The position numbers and the translations under genes were made by a program. Shown here in pieces: positions 20,547 through 32,202 of a DNA stretch of 64,000 nt; the stretch's first letter is position 1; every line of letters starts with the position of its first letter. The stretch comes from Elgaria multicarinata webbii (Eukaryota; Chordata; Lepidosauria; Squamata; Anguidae), in contig NC_086192.1 of the NCBI RefSeq assembly GCF_023053635.1, forward strand, positions 13,926,001 to 13,990,000. The letters are read 5' to 3'. The notes beneath the pieces were generated by a model. That model saw only the letters and a program-made list of their open reading frames with translations, did not search any database and was not told the origin of the DNA.

Positions 20547-22889
20547 TTATTTATTTATTCGTTACCCGCCTCTCCCTCTGGATCGAGGCGGGGTACAACA
20601 CAAAAACACCATAAAATACATACAACTAATTCAAACATTTAAAGCCAGTGCATCATTAAAAGCAGCACACCATTAAAAAGGCATCTTAAAATTCAACTGG
20701 GTAGGCCTGCCGGAAGAGATCAGTCTTTATGGCTTTCTTAAATTCCGGAAGAATTTAAGGCTATCTGGAATCCAAGAGGATCCATCAGCCTTCGAGGGTG
20801 GACCATCTTAATAGGTCCGCCACCCCTGCAGGGGCGGATAGTAGCCGTGATACTAACCCTAACCAGAAAATGATCTGTCCCATGACAACACACAGAGGTA
20901 TTCATCGCCTCCACCCACAGATCCACCTGTTCGGAGCTGAAAACAGCATCGAGGGTGTGACCTGCAGAATGTGTGGGTCCAGAAACCTGTTGGGATAGGC
21001 CCACGTTTGCCATGGATGCTATGAACTCCCGAGCGGCACCTGCCAAACTGGTCTCGAATGGGATGTTGAAGTCGCCTGGGCGACTCCCAACACCAACTCC
21101 GAGACCAGTTCCGTGAGCTCGGCCAGGGAGTCTGATAGGCAGCGGGGTGGCCGGTACACTAACAGAATCCCCAGTCTATCCCTGGTCTTTAGAGCCAGGT
21201 ACACACACTCGATGTGATTCAATTCCCGGACAGGAATTCTGGTCAGGTTGAGATTGTCTTTGTAGATCGCAGCTACTCTGCACCCCCGTCCACTTTCCCA
21301 GGCTGGGAGGGCCTGGGCTGAGAAAAGCTGAGAAAAGCGCTTGGTGTTTTTTCGGCCACTTCACATCTCTTCGGTGACGCTCAGAGTCACGAGCCAGGTT
21401 GCCATTTTCGGATCCCATTCCTCGCTAGGCCACCAGACTTTTCTCACTGACCTCCCATTGGTGCCTGCTGTTCTGGGTGGTCAGCGTTACTTGAATACTA
21501 CTTGTGGGGTGTCAGCCGACAGCTCAGAGCGCAAGTCCTGACATGGTTGGGTGTGACTCCGTACACGACAGCTTCTTATAGTTCTATGGTTTGTGGTGGA
21601 GCACAGTCGCGGTCGTCGTGAAAGAAATTGGGATGGCATGAGTTGTGGAGGACCGTTTTCCTCTTTCATGTCTGTAAGCTATTTGTAGCCGAAAAAGAGC
21701 CAACATACGTCAGTTTTCTCTGTCTGTTAGCCAGCTTGTTACTGACAACCGGGCGGGTCAGCGTTTTCAGTCCCATCTCAAATCCGAGTGGACATCTGCA
21801 AGCAGCGATGCATTCATAACTTGTGGAGTATCTGTTGAGAACCGGTCGTTGAGTCTTGGCATCGACGTGCAGTTTGTGTTGAAATGTTTGCTAGCAGCTG
21901 TATCTTCTGCAGGTGAAACGTTTTCTGACGTTGAGTAATGTCTTACAGTTTTGCAAGATTGCGTGTTTCCCCCCCCCCTCTTTTTTTAAAAACGGCTTAG
22001 CAAAGCTCAGGCGTTTGTGTGTTCACAGGCAGCGATTTGCAGGGGTTTTTCTCAGATTAAAATTGGGTAATGTGTGTTAAATTGTAAACTGGCCAGGGGC
22101 GTGAGGCGGTGAGGAAAGGCTGTGGCTTGTGTAAATTGGAGAAGTGGCAAAGAGGAGCTTGATCAAGTTGGAATTCCTTTAAGGGAAGCAGCTGCTGTGG
22201 GAAAAGGAGACAACAGGATCAAACCGGAGCAGGTTCTAAAGAGGTCTAGGTAGTAGGACGTGAAGAAGGACTTCCCTAACTAGTCAGGAGCCTTATGGGT
22301 GATGAGGCTGGCGAGTCTTTGGGCAGGAAGGTCAACTGGATGTCCTCTTAGCCCACGGCTTCCCTAGGTCATTGGTCCCATTGTCGTACTGCTCTAACAG
22401 TCAGGATGTTTTTCCTGATGTTTTGCTGTACTGCTCTAACAGTCAGGAAGTTTTTCCTGATGTCCGGCCGGAATCTGGCTTCCTGTCACTTGAGCCCGTT
22501 ATTCCCGTGATCGAGAAGAGATCCTGGCCCTCCGCTGTGTGACAACCTTTCAAGTCTTTGAAGAGTGCCATCATGTCTTCCCTCCATCTTCTCTTCTCCA
22601 GGCTAAACCTGCCCAGTTCTTTCAGTCTCTCTTCATAGGGCTTTGTTTCCAGACCCCTGATCATCCTGGTTGCCCTCCTCTGAACACGCTCCAGCTTGTC
22701 TGCGTCCTTCTTGAAGTGTGGTGCCCAAAACTGGACGCAATACTCAAGAGGAGGCCGAATAGAGAGGAACCAGTACCTCCAGTGATTTGGAAGCTATACT
22801 TCTATTAATGCAGCCCAAAATAGCATTGGCCTTTCTCGTACTGTTGGCTCATATTCAGCTTGTTATCTAAGCGTAGCCCGGTTTTTATT

Positions 22890-22920
<31 letters not shown>

Positions 22921-25900
22921 TTACATTTATATACCACCCCAGAGCTGAAGCTCTCTGGGTTGTTTACAAAAGTTAAAAACAGTAAACATTAAACAGTATA
23001 CAAAATTTAAAAATCATCAGAAACATAAAAACACCAGTATCCATTTAAAAACAACTATTCTGGGGTAAGTTTAAAAACTCAGTATATGCTGTTAAATGCC
23101 TGGGAGAAGGGAAATGTCTTGACCTGGCGCCGAAAAGATAACAGTGTTGGTGCCAGGCGAGCCTCGTCAGGGAGATCGTTCCATAATTGAGGGGCCACCA
23201 CTGAAAAGGCCCTCTCCCTTGTTGCCATTCTCCGAGTTTCCCTCGGAGTCGGCACTCGGAGGAGATGTTGAGCGCAGTGTACGGGTAGGTTCATGTCGGG
23301 CGAGGCGTTCCGTCAGGTATTTCGGTCCCAAGCCATGTAGGGCTTTATAGGTTAAAACCATGGACTGCTCTGTAAAGAGGAAAAGTGGAGCACTGCTGTT
23401 TCTTGTGGTGTTGTGTAGGCGCAGCAAAAATGTCCTGGGGATGTGGCCCAATGAAGTCTCTGCCTGGCGTCTCTGTTCTACTGCAGCTGAGGGATGTATG
23501 AGAAATTTGTTTCAGTCTGTTTTTGCTCTGATTCTACCCCATGCGCCTCGTTCCAGGCTGAACACTGACTTCGTTGCAATCTCCCGTTTGAAGTCCCTAC
23601 CTATGCAAACTTGGAATGTGATTCGCAGACACACCCACCCCAATATTGTGTTTGACAGCCTGCGTGCATTTCAAAATGAGTGCATTATTTATTTATTTAA
23701 AAAAAATGTGTGCAAGTAGGCTGTCACCATGGCAGAAGAATCTTTAAAATGTGCACAACGGATACATTTGGGGGGGAAATATGCTTGGATTTTCATGCAG
23801 ACAACCGCCACTCCTCCCAAATATGAAATGAGCTTTGAGATGGAAATCGCAGCCCCAAGGCACGGGCGCTACCGTCAGCGCGAGAGCAAGCGTGGTTGGA
23901 GAAGTAGCCTGTCAAAAGCAGATGGTGGATTGGGCCCCAGTGTTGTGGGTTGGGACCTGGATACTCTGTGGAGTCTTGTTTGGGGTGGGTGGGTGGGCTT
24001 TGGAACATATGAAAAAGGAGACATCGTCTGTGGGAGATTGCTCCCCAGAGTGATCTTTCAGACTTGGCACATTTGGGCAAATTCGTCATCCAAGAGGCCT
24101 GGATTCCACGAGCGAGGGAGGCTGGCTGCCTAGTTTGGGCGACGGGTTGCGTTGGAGACAGAGCCGGGGTTTAATTCAGTAGGGTGACCCTATGAAAAGG
24201 AGGACAGGGCTCCTGTATCTTTAACAGTTGCATAGAGAAGGGAAGTTCAGCAGGTGTCATTTGTACATATGGAGAACCTGGTGAAATTCCCTCGTCATCA
24301 CAACAGTTAAAGCTGCAGGAGCTATACTAGCATGACCAAATTTAAAAGAAGGCAGGGCTCCTGCAGCTTTAACTGGTGTGATGAAGAGGAAATTTCACCA
24401 GGTTCCCCATATATACAAATGACACCTGCTGAAATTCCCTTTTCAATACGACTGTTAAAGATACAGGAGCCCTGTCCTCCTTTTCATAGGGTCACCCTAA
24501 ATACAGGGGTGTGAGCGTGCAAATGGTAGGGCGGCTTCTAAAGTTTGGGATGTCGAACCGTTTCTGGACACTGAACTGTTTAAAACCCTTCTAACTTTTT
24601 TAAAAATCGTTTTTTTAAAACGGTTTCTAAAAATTCTAACCCATACCAGTTGGAACTTTTAATTGGAAGTCGTTCAAAAAAAGCAAAGGTAGCCGTCGTT
24701 GGCCGAATGAAAAGGATTACAAAATCCATATTGGGGCAGTGCAGTGCCTTTTATTTGGCCGGCTCAAAGGTCACCCAAGACCATGCAGGCTTTTGCGTTC
24801 TCCAAGCGTTTCCATTAGGCAAGATGGTAAACACAGCAGGGAGGTGTGTGTGCATAATTCTGCCTGGGGTGGAAAATGTGGACAGGGAGACATTTTTCTC
24901 CCTCTCCCATAATACTAAAACCCAATGGGGCGGGGGGGGGGGTCAGTCCCACGAAGCTGAATGGTGTGAGAGTCAGGAAGGACTTCTTCACCCAGCGCAG
25001 AGTTAAACCGTGGAACTCACTACCACAAGACGTAGCGACGGCCACCAATTTGGATGGCTTTGAAAAAGGGGGCTGGTGGCGGTTTTGGGCTCTGCAGGGC
25101 AGTCAGTGGAGAGAGTCTGTTGCGAGGAGGAGATCTCAACCTTTTAGAATGGGGAGAAAACTGTGGAAATGACCAGCGATTAGCAGGGAGGGTTGGGTGG
25201 CCGCCTGTGGGACCCCCAAAGGACACATTTGGATTCCAGGAGGACCCGATGGTTTTCACCCCTGATTTAAATCAACCAAGAGAGAGAGATCTCCGCTTTG
25301 CTACTTGCCCGACATAATGGGGTCGGAGAACAGAAGCCGATGTGTACAACCAAGATTTTTTTGTTCCGCTCTCTTGCAGATGGGGTCGAGGGTTTGGCCT
25401 CCTGGGCTCCATTTTTGGGAATGACAGTGCAATAAATCAGCCCAACAGCGTCTTTTGTCTTGTGTTCTATGTACTACAAATGTTACTTGGTAAGTATCAT
25501 GCGCTTTTTTCTTTTCTCGGTTATTTAGTATGTATCTGCTCTCCAATCCCGAAGAGGCTCCCAGCACCGCTTAATCATAAGGCAGTTCCTTCCCTTAGGG
25601 TGACAATCTAACAGACACGACACAAAAGGAAAAGAGGTTGGGAGGGAGGAGGAAAGAAGCAAAACTTGGGTTTCAAAGTTCTTCTAGGCGTTCCTTCTGG
25701 CAGTGATGCACAAAACCAGCTTGCTTCAGGTGTTCTTCCTCCGGGCGATGTACGAGGAGCCGGCTTGGTCTCCCCCTTGCCGTGACGCTTTTCCCGGGAG
25801 GCAGAGGGTGCAGCGTCCCAATCGCTCTCGCTGAGTAATCCTCTGTCGCGAGCGTTCAGGATCACACAGTTTCTCCGCGAACGTGGCTTCTGACAGCTGT

Positions 25901-28900
25901 GTCATACATTTCGCTGTGTATGACGACGTTGTGTCTGGCCGGCCTGAGACATGCAGTGAGTCAGCAGCTCATAGATCTTAGCCATTGCAACTTCTACAAA
26001 TGCTGAGCTGGAGCCCAAAAACGCGGCCAATTCCCTGGGCCCCTCTCTTCCTTCAGATCAGTCTTAGAAAACCAGCTTTTCTATGAAACTCTTAGTAGGC
26101 TTGTAAATAGCCACCTGGTCGCCTATGGCGAGGAAGAAACCCCTCCAGGCAACCAGGCTGGAAAGTTGTAGTAACAGAAGGGAGTAGGTCCTTTCTTTTT
26201 TTCAGGCTAACACCCAGGGTGCTAACTTTTGTGGTCCTCTTTGCAAGATGAAGTCTTTGTAACAGCCTTTGCTCGTCTTCCCCACTGTTTGCGTGTGGTA
26301 TAAAGAGGAGAGGACTTGTAAATCTCCGCCATGGGAGAAGAGCGGGTGGATTTCTCTGCAGGCGTTCCAGAGCCTCTTTTGCACCCTTACAACAATGTTC
26401 AGTGGTCTTCGGCGTCTGGGTAATGTCATGACGTTCCTCTCGGGGTCTCTCAGATCATGCAAATTCTCTCTCTTTTTTAAAGTTGATGAGGTGCTGTTAA
26501 GCAGCCTTCCCCATCCTGAGTATTTTTATCCCGCCCCTCAGCCAAAAGGCTCTCGGAGCGGCTTACAATTGATCAATAAAGAAGACAGTCCCTACCCTCA
26601 GGCTTACATTCTAAAAAAGGCACGACACACAAGGAAAAACGGGATGGGGAGGGAAGAGGGAGAAAATAAAAAGAAATTAAGGAGGCTGTTTAGGCTGGTG
26701 GGAAGGCCTCTCATCTCCCAATGGAGGTGCAAACCAACAGCTCCTTCTTCTTCCCCACAGGATGTTAGCCCTGGGGGCTCCCTGCCTGCTCCAGTCTCCC
26801 TCGCACCTAGAGATACCCATAATCCCCAGGCAGCACGACCCAAACCTCTGGAGGGCAGCCGGTCGCTTCCCCCTGGTGGATCTTAACCCCCTTTCGGAGG
26901 CCCATCTCGCACGTCACAGTAACCCTGATCTCTCCCACTTCAGCTGCGAGAGGCTTTCGATCTGTAACGTGGCTAGCGTTACATGTTCATCAGGAGCTCT
27001 GGCTTGCCTCTGCCCCGACAAGCCAGAGAAATAACCCAACAACAAACCATGGAAGGTCCTGGGCTTGTTGTAGCGAGAACCTATGGGCAGCGTAGACCAG
27101 GACGCTGCCGGGTTCGAAATTCTTTAGAATTCCAGGTTATCGGGACATGCAAGTCTGCTAATATCGTGGCCTTTGCCACATTTTATGGCTGCGTCTTCCC
27201 TAAATCACATTAGATCAGCCAGTGCTACGTTTGCACCAGGGCTTTCACCTCCAAGGGCTTTAAGCATTTTAAGAAGACAAAAGCTTTATGCAAATCCTAG
27301 CTTCCATCTAGGGGAAAACAGCAACAGACCTTTTCTTCCTTCACAGTCTGCTTTAGATGGCACATTAAACATGTCTTCAATCTGTGCTTCCCAAACTTTT
27401 TCAGGTCACCGCCCCCTTGGTTCCACAGACTCATGCCCATCGCCCCCTACCCTACACTATAAAAATCATTATTCAGAATAGCGGTTTTCAATGACCCACT
27501 AAGGAAGATAGTAACAATAAAATTCAAAACAGTAGCAATTAATTGAATATTTATTCGAAATCCGAAGCACCCGCCGCAGGCTTGCCGAGGGAGGGAGGGA
27601 AAAGAGAGCGGACACCTCTGTTTTGCAGCCGGCGTGGCGGGGCACACCAAGCAGGGTATGTCTCTTCATTAGCGTTTTGGTGCTTTTGAAACATTTCAAT
27701 TCACCGTTAGAAGGACTCTTCTTAAACAGTATTAATACATGTGTGGATTCTTCCCCTGTATGGCTTGGGACCAAACTACCTTCTCCCATAAAAATGTCCC
27801 TGGGTTTTAAGACCTGCTGGAGAGGCGCTTCTCGGAAAAGACCACCTCAAGCGCCCTCCCGCTGCCCCCTTACCTCTTAACGCCCCCCCTATGCAATCCC
27901 ACCCACCTCAAGGGGGCAGTACCGCCCCCTTTGGGAACCACTGTCTTAAACCGCCTCACTTGCCCACCTGTGAGAACAATCAGGTGGGTGTCTACATGAG
28001 AGAGGGCCTTCTCTGTGGTGGCCCCGCACCTCTGGAACAAACTCCCCTCGGCGGTCCGCCATGCACCGTCCTTGCAGGCTTTTAAGAAGGCCTTAAAAAT
28101 GTTTTGTTTTACCGCGGCCTTCCCACGATGAGTACTGCTGCTATTGTTCTTGCTGGTTTTATTGTTTTTAATTGCTGTTTTATCGAGCCTCGTGTGGCGC
28201 AGAGCGGTAAAGCAGCGGTTTCTGCAGCTGAAACTCTCCCCACGGCCTGAGTTCAATCCTAGCAGAAGCTGGTTTCAGGCAGCCGGCTCGGGTTGACTCA
28301 GCCTTCCATCCTCTCGAGGTCGGTAAAATGAGTACCCAGTTAGCTGGGGGAAAGGGAATCATGGCCGGGGAAGGCAACGGCGAACCACCCCGCTATAAGG
28401 CCTGCCAAGAAAACGTCAGCGAAAGCTGGCGTCCCTCCAAGAGTCAGTAGTGACTCAGTGCTTTGCACGAGAGGTTCCTTTCCTTTCCTTTATCGCTATC
28501 ACGTTTTTATTGCTTCCAATATTTTATGTCTTTTATTGTTGTAAAGCCGCCTTGTGAGGGCTTCTGCCCCGAAAGGCGGCCAAGGAATGTTTCAAATAAA
28601 TAAAAGACGTCTCTTTGTTTTTAAGAGAAATGTGCTCAGCGTGTCTGCGCCCTGGGTTTGCATTTGTTCCTGCAGTTTTTGTAGTCGGGGGGGGGGGGGG
28701 AAGGTTTCTAACGAACGAAACAGCAGTAACCCCTTTCCTTCCTCTTCCAGGTATGACGGCAAGTGCGGTCGCGGCGCTAGTCCTCATGATGTCCTCCCTA
28801 GTGTCTGTAATAGGATCCTTGTACCTGACCTACATTCTGTACTTTGTGCTGAAGGAATTCTGCATCGTCTGTGTCGTCACATATTTGCTGAACTTCATTC

Positions 28901-28977
28901 TCTTTATCATCAACTACAAACGACTAGTTTACTTGAACGAAGCTTGGAAGCGACAGCTGCCCCCTAAACAGGATTAA
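16621..28977 (+). CDS. VKORC1L1: VKORC1L1, vitamin K epoxide reductase complex subunit 1-like 1 (complete, 3 exons)
   Basis: This ER-membrane enzyme reduces vitamin K epoxide and quinone and is the paralog of VKORC1. Exons are 16621-16814, 25380-25489 and 28751-28977, with GT-AG borders, summing to 531 nt or 176 aa, equal to human. Exon 1 encodes '[20 protein letters not shown]', a first membrane helix, and the loop cysteines in '[14 protein letters not shown]'. Exon 2 encodes '[13 protein letters not shown]' and a second hydrophobic segment. Exon 3 carries two more hydrophobic segments, the active-site CXXC ('FCIVCVVTY'), and the conserved end '[18 protein letters not shown]'. Start choice follows the human N-terminus. 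Intron 1 (8.6 kb) holds a decaying tandem array, L2, CR1 and MITE copies. Intron 2 (3.3 kb) holds a hAT element and an L2 with a nested Sauria SINE. It is convergent with GUSB. No lesion was seen. Confidence 0.97.
16925..18130 (+). repeat. Decaying ~105-bp tandem array in VKORC1L1 intron 1
   Basis: Units carry 'GCCTCTGAGCATGTATGGAG' and 'GGGAGGCCCTGATCCAGGCC'. The first landmark recurs at about 16951, 17058, 17159, 17267, 17368, 17489 and 17573, then in increasingly altered form near 17676, 17778, 17876, 17971 and 18088. It begins about 110 bases after the exon 1 donor and fades with distance. Confidence 0.85.
18131..19740. other. VKORC1L1 intron 1, no gene seen
   Basis: Mostly unclassified intron sequence. 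The stretch near 18396-18460 ('GCTTCATCAGATGCATGAAG') resembles a dispersed repeat I cannot name. Related 'AAGGTGCCACAAG' pieces occur near 53345-53375 and 53752-53765. Confidence 0.35.
20050..20302 (+). mobile_element. L2-type LINE 3' end with (ATT)n tail
   Basis: The block 'CTCTTCCGGCAGGCCTACCC' leads to 'CCCCGCCTCGATCCAGAGAG', an AAATAAATAAAT tail and then a long (ATT)n run at about 20262-20302. A separate L2 tail scrap lies at about 19745-19795. Confidence 0.78.
20503..21300 (-). mobile_element. L2-type LINE with endonuclease domain, internally deleted
   Basis: A (TAA)n tail at 20503-20546 and the 3' end lie on the minus strand. Upstream comes endonuclease coding: '[20 protein letters not shown]' near 20900-21000 and '[17 protein letters not shown]', '[19 protein letters not shown]' near 21170-21290. 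The reverse transcriptase part is missing, so the element has lost several kilobases internally. Confidence 0.8.
21301..22370. other. VKORC1L1 intron 1, no gene seen
   Basis: No exon is supported. The first part may be an extension of the L2 element at 20503-21300; the rest is unclassified. Confidence 0.35.
22375..22830 (-). mobile_element. CR1 LINE fragment
   Basis: Minus-strand CR1 3' region. The block 'CTGCTCTAACAGTCAGGA' occurs twice (about 22390 and 22432), showing a small internal duplication. It continues through 'GAACACGCTCCAGCTTGTCT' into the coding end. Confidence 0.85.
22880..23450 (-). mobile_element. L2-type LINE, 3' fragment with RT C-terminus
   Basis: A TTTA-repeat tail at 22890-22925 and 'CTGAAGCTCTCTGGGTTGTT' mark the 3' end. 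The minus strand encodes '[20 protein letters not shown]' and, in a shifted frame, '[20 protein letters not shown]'. Confidence 0.85.
24180..24499. mobile_element. Palindromic MITE, 320 bp
   Basis: The ends 'TAGGGTGACCCTATGAAAAG' and 'CTTTTCATAGGGTCACCCTA' style sequence are perfect terminal inverted repeats. Each half contains 'CAGGGCTCCTG' and 'AATTTCACCAGGTTC' facing the other. A TA target is probable. This is the intact-looking single unit of the family arrayed at 10063-10619. Confidence 0.85.
24930..25075 (+). mobile_element. CR1 LINE, second subfamily, fragment
   Basis: It encodes '[20 protein letters not shown]', matching the copy at 2.7 kb. It is truncated at both ends and lies about 300 bases before VKORC1L1 exon 2. 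Confidence 0.78.
25580..25700 (-). mobile_element. L3/CR1-like retroposon 3' end (decayed)
   Basis: 'GACACGACACAAAAGGAAAA' and a G/A-rich stretch match 26600-26660 and 49850-49900. Together with plus-orientation relatives carrying 'GATTGTAAGCCT' this looks like a dispersed L3/CR1-type 3' end. Confidence 0.5.
26490..26720 (-). mobile_element. L3/CR1-like retroposon 3' end
   Basis: 'ATCCCGCCCCTCAGCCAAAA', then 'CAGTCCCTACCCTCAGGCTT' and 'GGCACGACACACAAGGAAAA' match the same dispersed family in minus orientation. The class name is inferred from the 'gattgtaagcctgagggcaggga' type motif read on the minus strand. Confidence 0.55.
27382..27943. mobile_element. Non-autonomous hAT (Charlie-like) element
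   Basis: The ends are 'CTGTGCTTCCCAAAC' and the complement of 'CAGTGGTTCCCAAAG', the Charlie/MER5-type terminal form. Flanking 8-mers TCTTCAAT (27374-27381) and TCTTAAAC (27944-27951) match at 6 of 8 positions, as expected for an old 8-bp target duplication. No transposase frame was found. It lies in VKORC1L1 intron 2. Confidence 0.78.
27985..28605 (+). mobile_element. L2-type LINE 3' fragment split by a SINE
   Basis: 'GAGAGGGCCTTCTCTGTGGT' encodes the RAFSVVAP-type end of an L2-like protein. The 3' UTR is interrupted at about 28183 by a Sauria SINE and resumes at about 28493, ending in 'CTTCTGCCCCGAAAGGCGGC' and an AATAAATAAA tail. Confidence 0.75.
28183..28492 (+). mobile_element. Sauria SINE, full-length
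   Basis: The 5' tRNA-related head has an A box ('TGGCGCAGAGCGGTAAAG') and B box ('GAGTTCAATCC'). The body includes 'GAGGTCGGTAAAATGAGTAC', and the BovB-like tail includes 'GCCAAGAAAACGTCAG' and 'AGTGACTCAGTGCTTTGCAC'. TTTATCG on both sides is a likely 7-bp target duplication. This family is diagnostic for squamates. Confidence 0.9.
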
Positions 28978-30185
28978 CGCCCCACCCCCTGTGAACTCTT
29001 GACTGACAGTCTGAAGACCCCGACTTCCATTTTAAGTTTATTTCACAGTAAAAGCATTTTTTTTTTATAAAATTCTTCATATCAGATGCTTTCCCCCGAA
29101 GAGGGTACCTGGTTTAATTACAGCGAATCGAATGAAAAAACGAGGGCCCGAGATAACTTCTCTGCTAATGAATCCAGTATGAGTTGGAAGCTTTCGAGGA
29201 AGTCATAACCCAATCAAAGACAAGCTTTTTCTCTACTTTGAAAGAGTTCTGAGCTGCAAATCCTTGACACCTTCCTTCCTTCCCTGAAAGATTTCATGGT
29301 GGTAACATTTGTCTCCCATCTGTGTGCAAATTCGGTTTGTGGCTGGGGCGGTCTTAATGGGACATCATGCTAACTTTATTCTAGACTTTATAGGTACCAT
29401 ACGGGAATGTTGCCGTGTTTACATTATGTGTATGTAGCCCGAGGGGGACTAGCCGTAGCCGCAACTGGGACACTGGCCGCAACGTTGTACATAAAATGCT
29501 AGCGAGGGGCCGTCGGAGCACTTGCAAAGCGAAAAACTTCCCGCGGCTCAGCCCGCTTCGTTTAGAAGCTTAGCGACTCGAAGAATCGTTCGTCTTCTCG
29601 TTTGGGAGATCGTTTTAAGATTTTGTGGGGGGGTTTTTAGATGGGAGGATGGAATGAGCCCACCTCTCTGGAGAAGACGGTGGCCGCGGAGGAGGAAGAG
29701 CTGAGATTCCTTTAGTTTTGGGGGCCGGGGCGGTGACGTGTCTAAAGAAAAATCCTAATCGACGTGGGAAGGTGTATGTAATCCCCAAAGCGACAGAGAT
29801 CATTTGGGCTTCCTGTGCGGCGGTGTGAGCTGTTGGTTGTGACTGACAAAGGTCTGATGCAAAGGCGACACTAATAAGAGGGTTTTGCCGGAGGGAACAC
29901 TCAAATAGGGAATGTGCCCAGAGCGGCAGAACCAGCGATGCACTTCAAACGGAAGTCAGTTTGACTTCTGTTTCAATCGGCTGTGTAGAATTACAGCTTT
30001 ACACTGGAGCCCAGTGACTCACTGGCAAGCGGATGCACTGGAGCAATAGAGCCTAGCCATACAGCGAGCTCTCTGTCAGCGAGCCCTACTGAAATGCCGA
30101 AGAGCTGCTTAGGGCCCGGAAACCCCTTCCCGTTCGTTTCAGCGAGGCCTGTGCAGGAAACGGTTGCCGCCGGTTATGTCCCGAG

Positions 30186-30306
30186 GGCCGCCTTCTCCAC
30201 CCGGGAGCCCTCTGGCTGTGCTGGACTGCAACTCCCATCATGCTGCCTGGGAATGACGCGAGTTGCAGTCCTGGTACATCGAGAGGACGCTAGGTTGGCA
30301 AGGCGG
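30186..30306. mobile_element. hAT-like palindromic MITE
   Basis: Arms 'GCCGCCTTCTCCACCC' and 'TTGGCAAGGCGGC' flank facing 'GGACTGCAACTCCCATCATG' and 'GACGCGAGTTGCAGTCCTGG'. The palindrome is well preserved. Confidence 0.72.
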
Positions 30307-32105
30307 CCGTGGAGGCAGAGCAATCCGGGACCTCGTCTACGGACGTCGGTGCAAAATTTAAGATGGAGGTGGTACATTTGGTTCTGAAGAGGGGGGTAGG
30401 AACGATGCGGAAGGGAACGCGGAAGCAGGGGGAGGATGCTCAGGGTTCCGTTGTGCTGCTTCTTGAAACATGTCTCTCGAAACAAATGGCAGGTCGCTTC
30501 AGGGTGGGGGAGCGAGTGCATTTCCTTGTATCCCGTCCCCTCCTGAAAAGCAGTGTTCTCTTTTTTTTAATTTATTTTTTTAAAAAAGTGCCTTCTGTCT
30601 TACAAACCAAATATTGGGGGTGTTTGAAATTGGCAGGCAGAAGTATTCTTGGGCATATATATAGATAGATAGATAGATTATTACAAATGAAACAAACCTT
30701 TGCAGTATGTAGAAAGTGTGTGTCCCTCACACCTTTGGGGTTCTTGCATACCAAGTCACACTGCTGCCTGTGGTGGTTGAATCCAGGTTGATAGCCCACG
30801 GCCGGCTGAGACCAGCGGGAGAGCTCCCCAGTCCCTGGGTTTGACACCTGCTCTTTCTGCTGAGGGGGTGGGGTGTTGCACAGAGGGCCACTACCCGCGT
30901 TTCCCTGGAATGCTTCCTCTACCGATCCCTGAGCCTCTTCCAGTGGGTTTTGATTTGGGGACCCGTTCCTGCAGGGACCCGCGAAGGGAAGCCGCCCAGG
31001 CGGATTGTCTCAGCTTCCGGCTTCAGCCCGAGCTGAGGAGTGCATGTCTCTCCGTGCAGCAGTGGAAAGAAGCCGGGCACTTGCAGAGGCTGAGGGAGCG
31101 GCGGGCAGGTGGGCAGAGAGAGGCTCAGAAGAGCCTCTCTCTGTAAGTGACTGTAGCAGCTGTTGGCCTCAAAGAGCTACTACAGGCACCTAGAGGCTTC
31201 TTGGGCATTGCAGATGCTACTTTGGGCTGCTGTGTGAGCCAGTCCATGGGGCAGATCAGTTCCGGATTGGCCCCTGTGCCCAAATATCCCTGGTGGTCCA
31301 ATGACGCACTAGTATTGTCAAGGGCAGAAGGTGCCACGTCACTCACCTTGCCGGCCCATCATCCTCTGCAGGGGATCTTGTGATCATCTGGGATGGCGAA
31401 ATGTCTTCGGTCAGCTCTTAACGTCTCAACCCGGCCCCCTCCCGGCCTGTTGGACTGCAGTCCAACACGCCAGGAGGGTGCTGGGTTGGGGAAGGCCGCT
31501 AACTGATGCCGAGAGAAACGCAAAGCTCTGTTCCCCCGAGAACGTCGATGCCAAAACGGGAGCCCTGCCGGTTTCCTTCCTTCGTATCCGGCTGGACGTC
31601 CCTCTCTCCAAACGCTCCCTTTAAAGAAACCAAACCAGAAATCCGTTCCGTTCAAATGCTTTTCTCCTCGGTGGGTCGGCGTAAGTTTTGGCGGTGCCGT
31701 TTCTCTTCTGCTTTTCAAAGAAACCGAACCAGCGTTTAAGGTATTAATGACCCCCCTCTTGTGTTTGCGTGTTTTCCGCCGGAGCGCCCTCTGCCCCGGA
31801 TGGGGGCTTTCGACAGTATTTAAATGCCTGCCAAACGAATGGGCCAGGGTTTTTAATTTTTATTTCATGTGGGACTTGCGTGAAGCAAAAGGAGCAGAAG
31901 AGAGGAAAGCCTTTATATGAATACTGTTTGTTATATATGTTTGTGTGAGTGTGTGTGTGGATGTGTGTGTGTGTATAAACACACACTAAAACCTGCTTTA
32001 TCCTTGTCAAAATGAGTTCCGCGCAACACACCCTGCGTCGACCAGAGCACAGTTAAAGCTTGTCTTGAATGTTGAAATTCGGAGATGGGTGGAGGAGGTA
32101 TAAAA

Positions 32106-32202
32106 CAGCCTTCTCCAAGCTGGCACTGTGAAGGCGTGCCAGACTACACTTCCCATCAGCTTGGGGACGATGGGAGTTGCAGCCGGCTGCACCTCAAGGC
32201 AC
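32106..32202. mobile_element. hAT-like palindromic MITE
   Basis: Facing arms 'GACTACACTTCCCATCAGCT' and 'GACGATGGGAGTTGCAGCCG' lie within outer ends resembling GCCTTCTCCAA and its complement. Confidence 0.62.
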
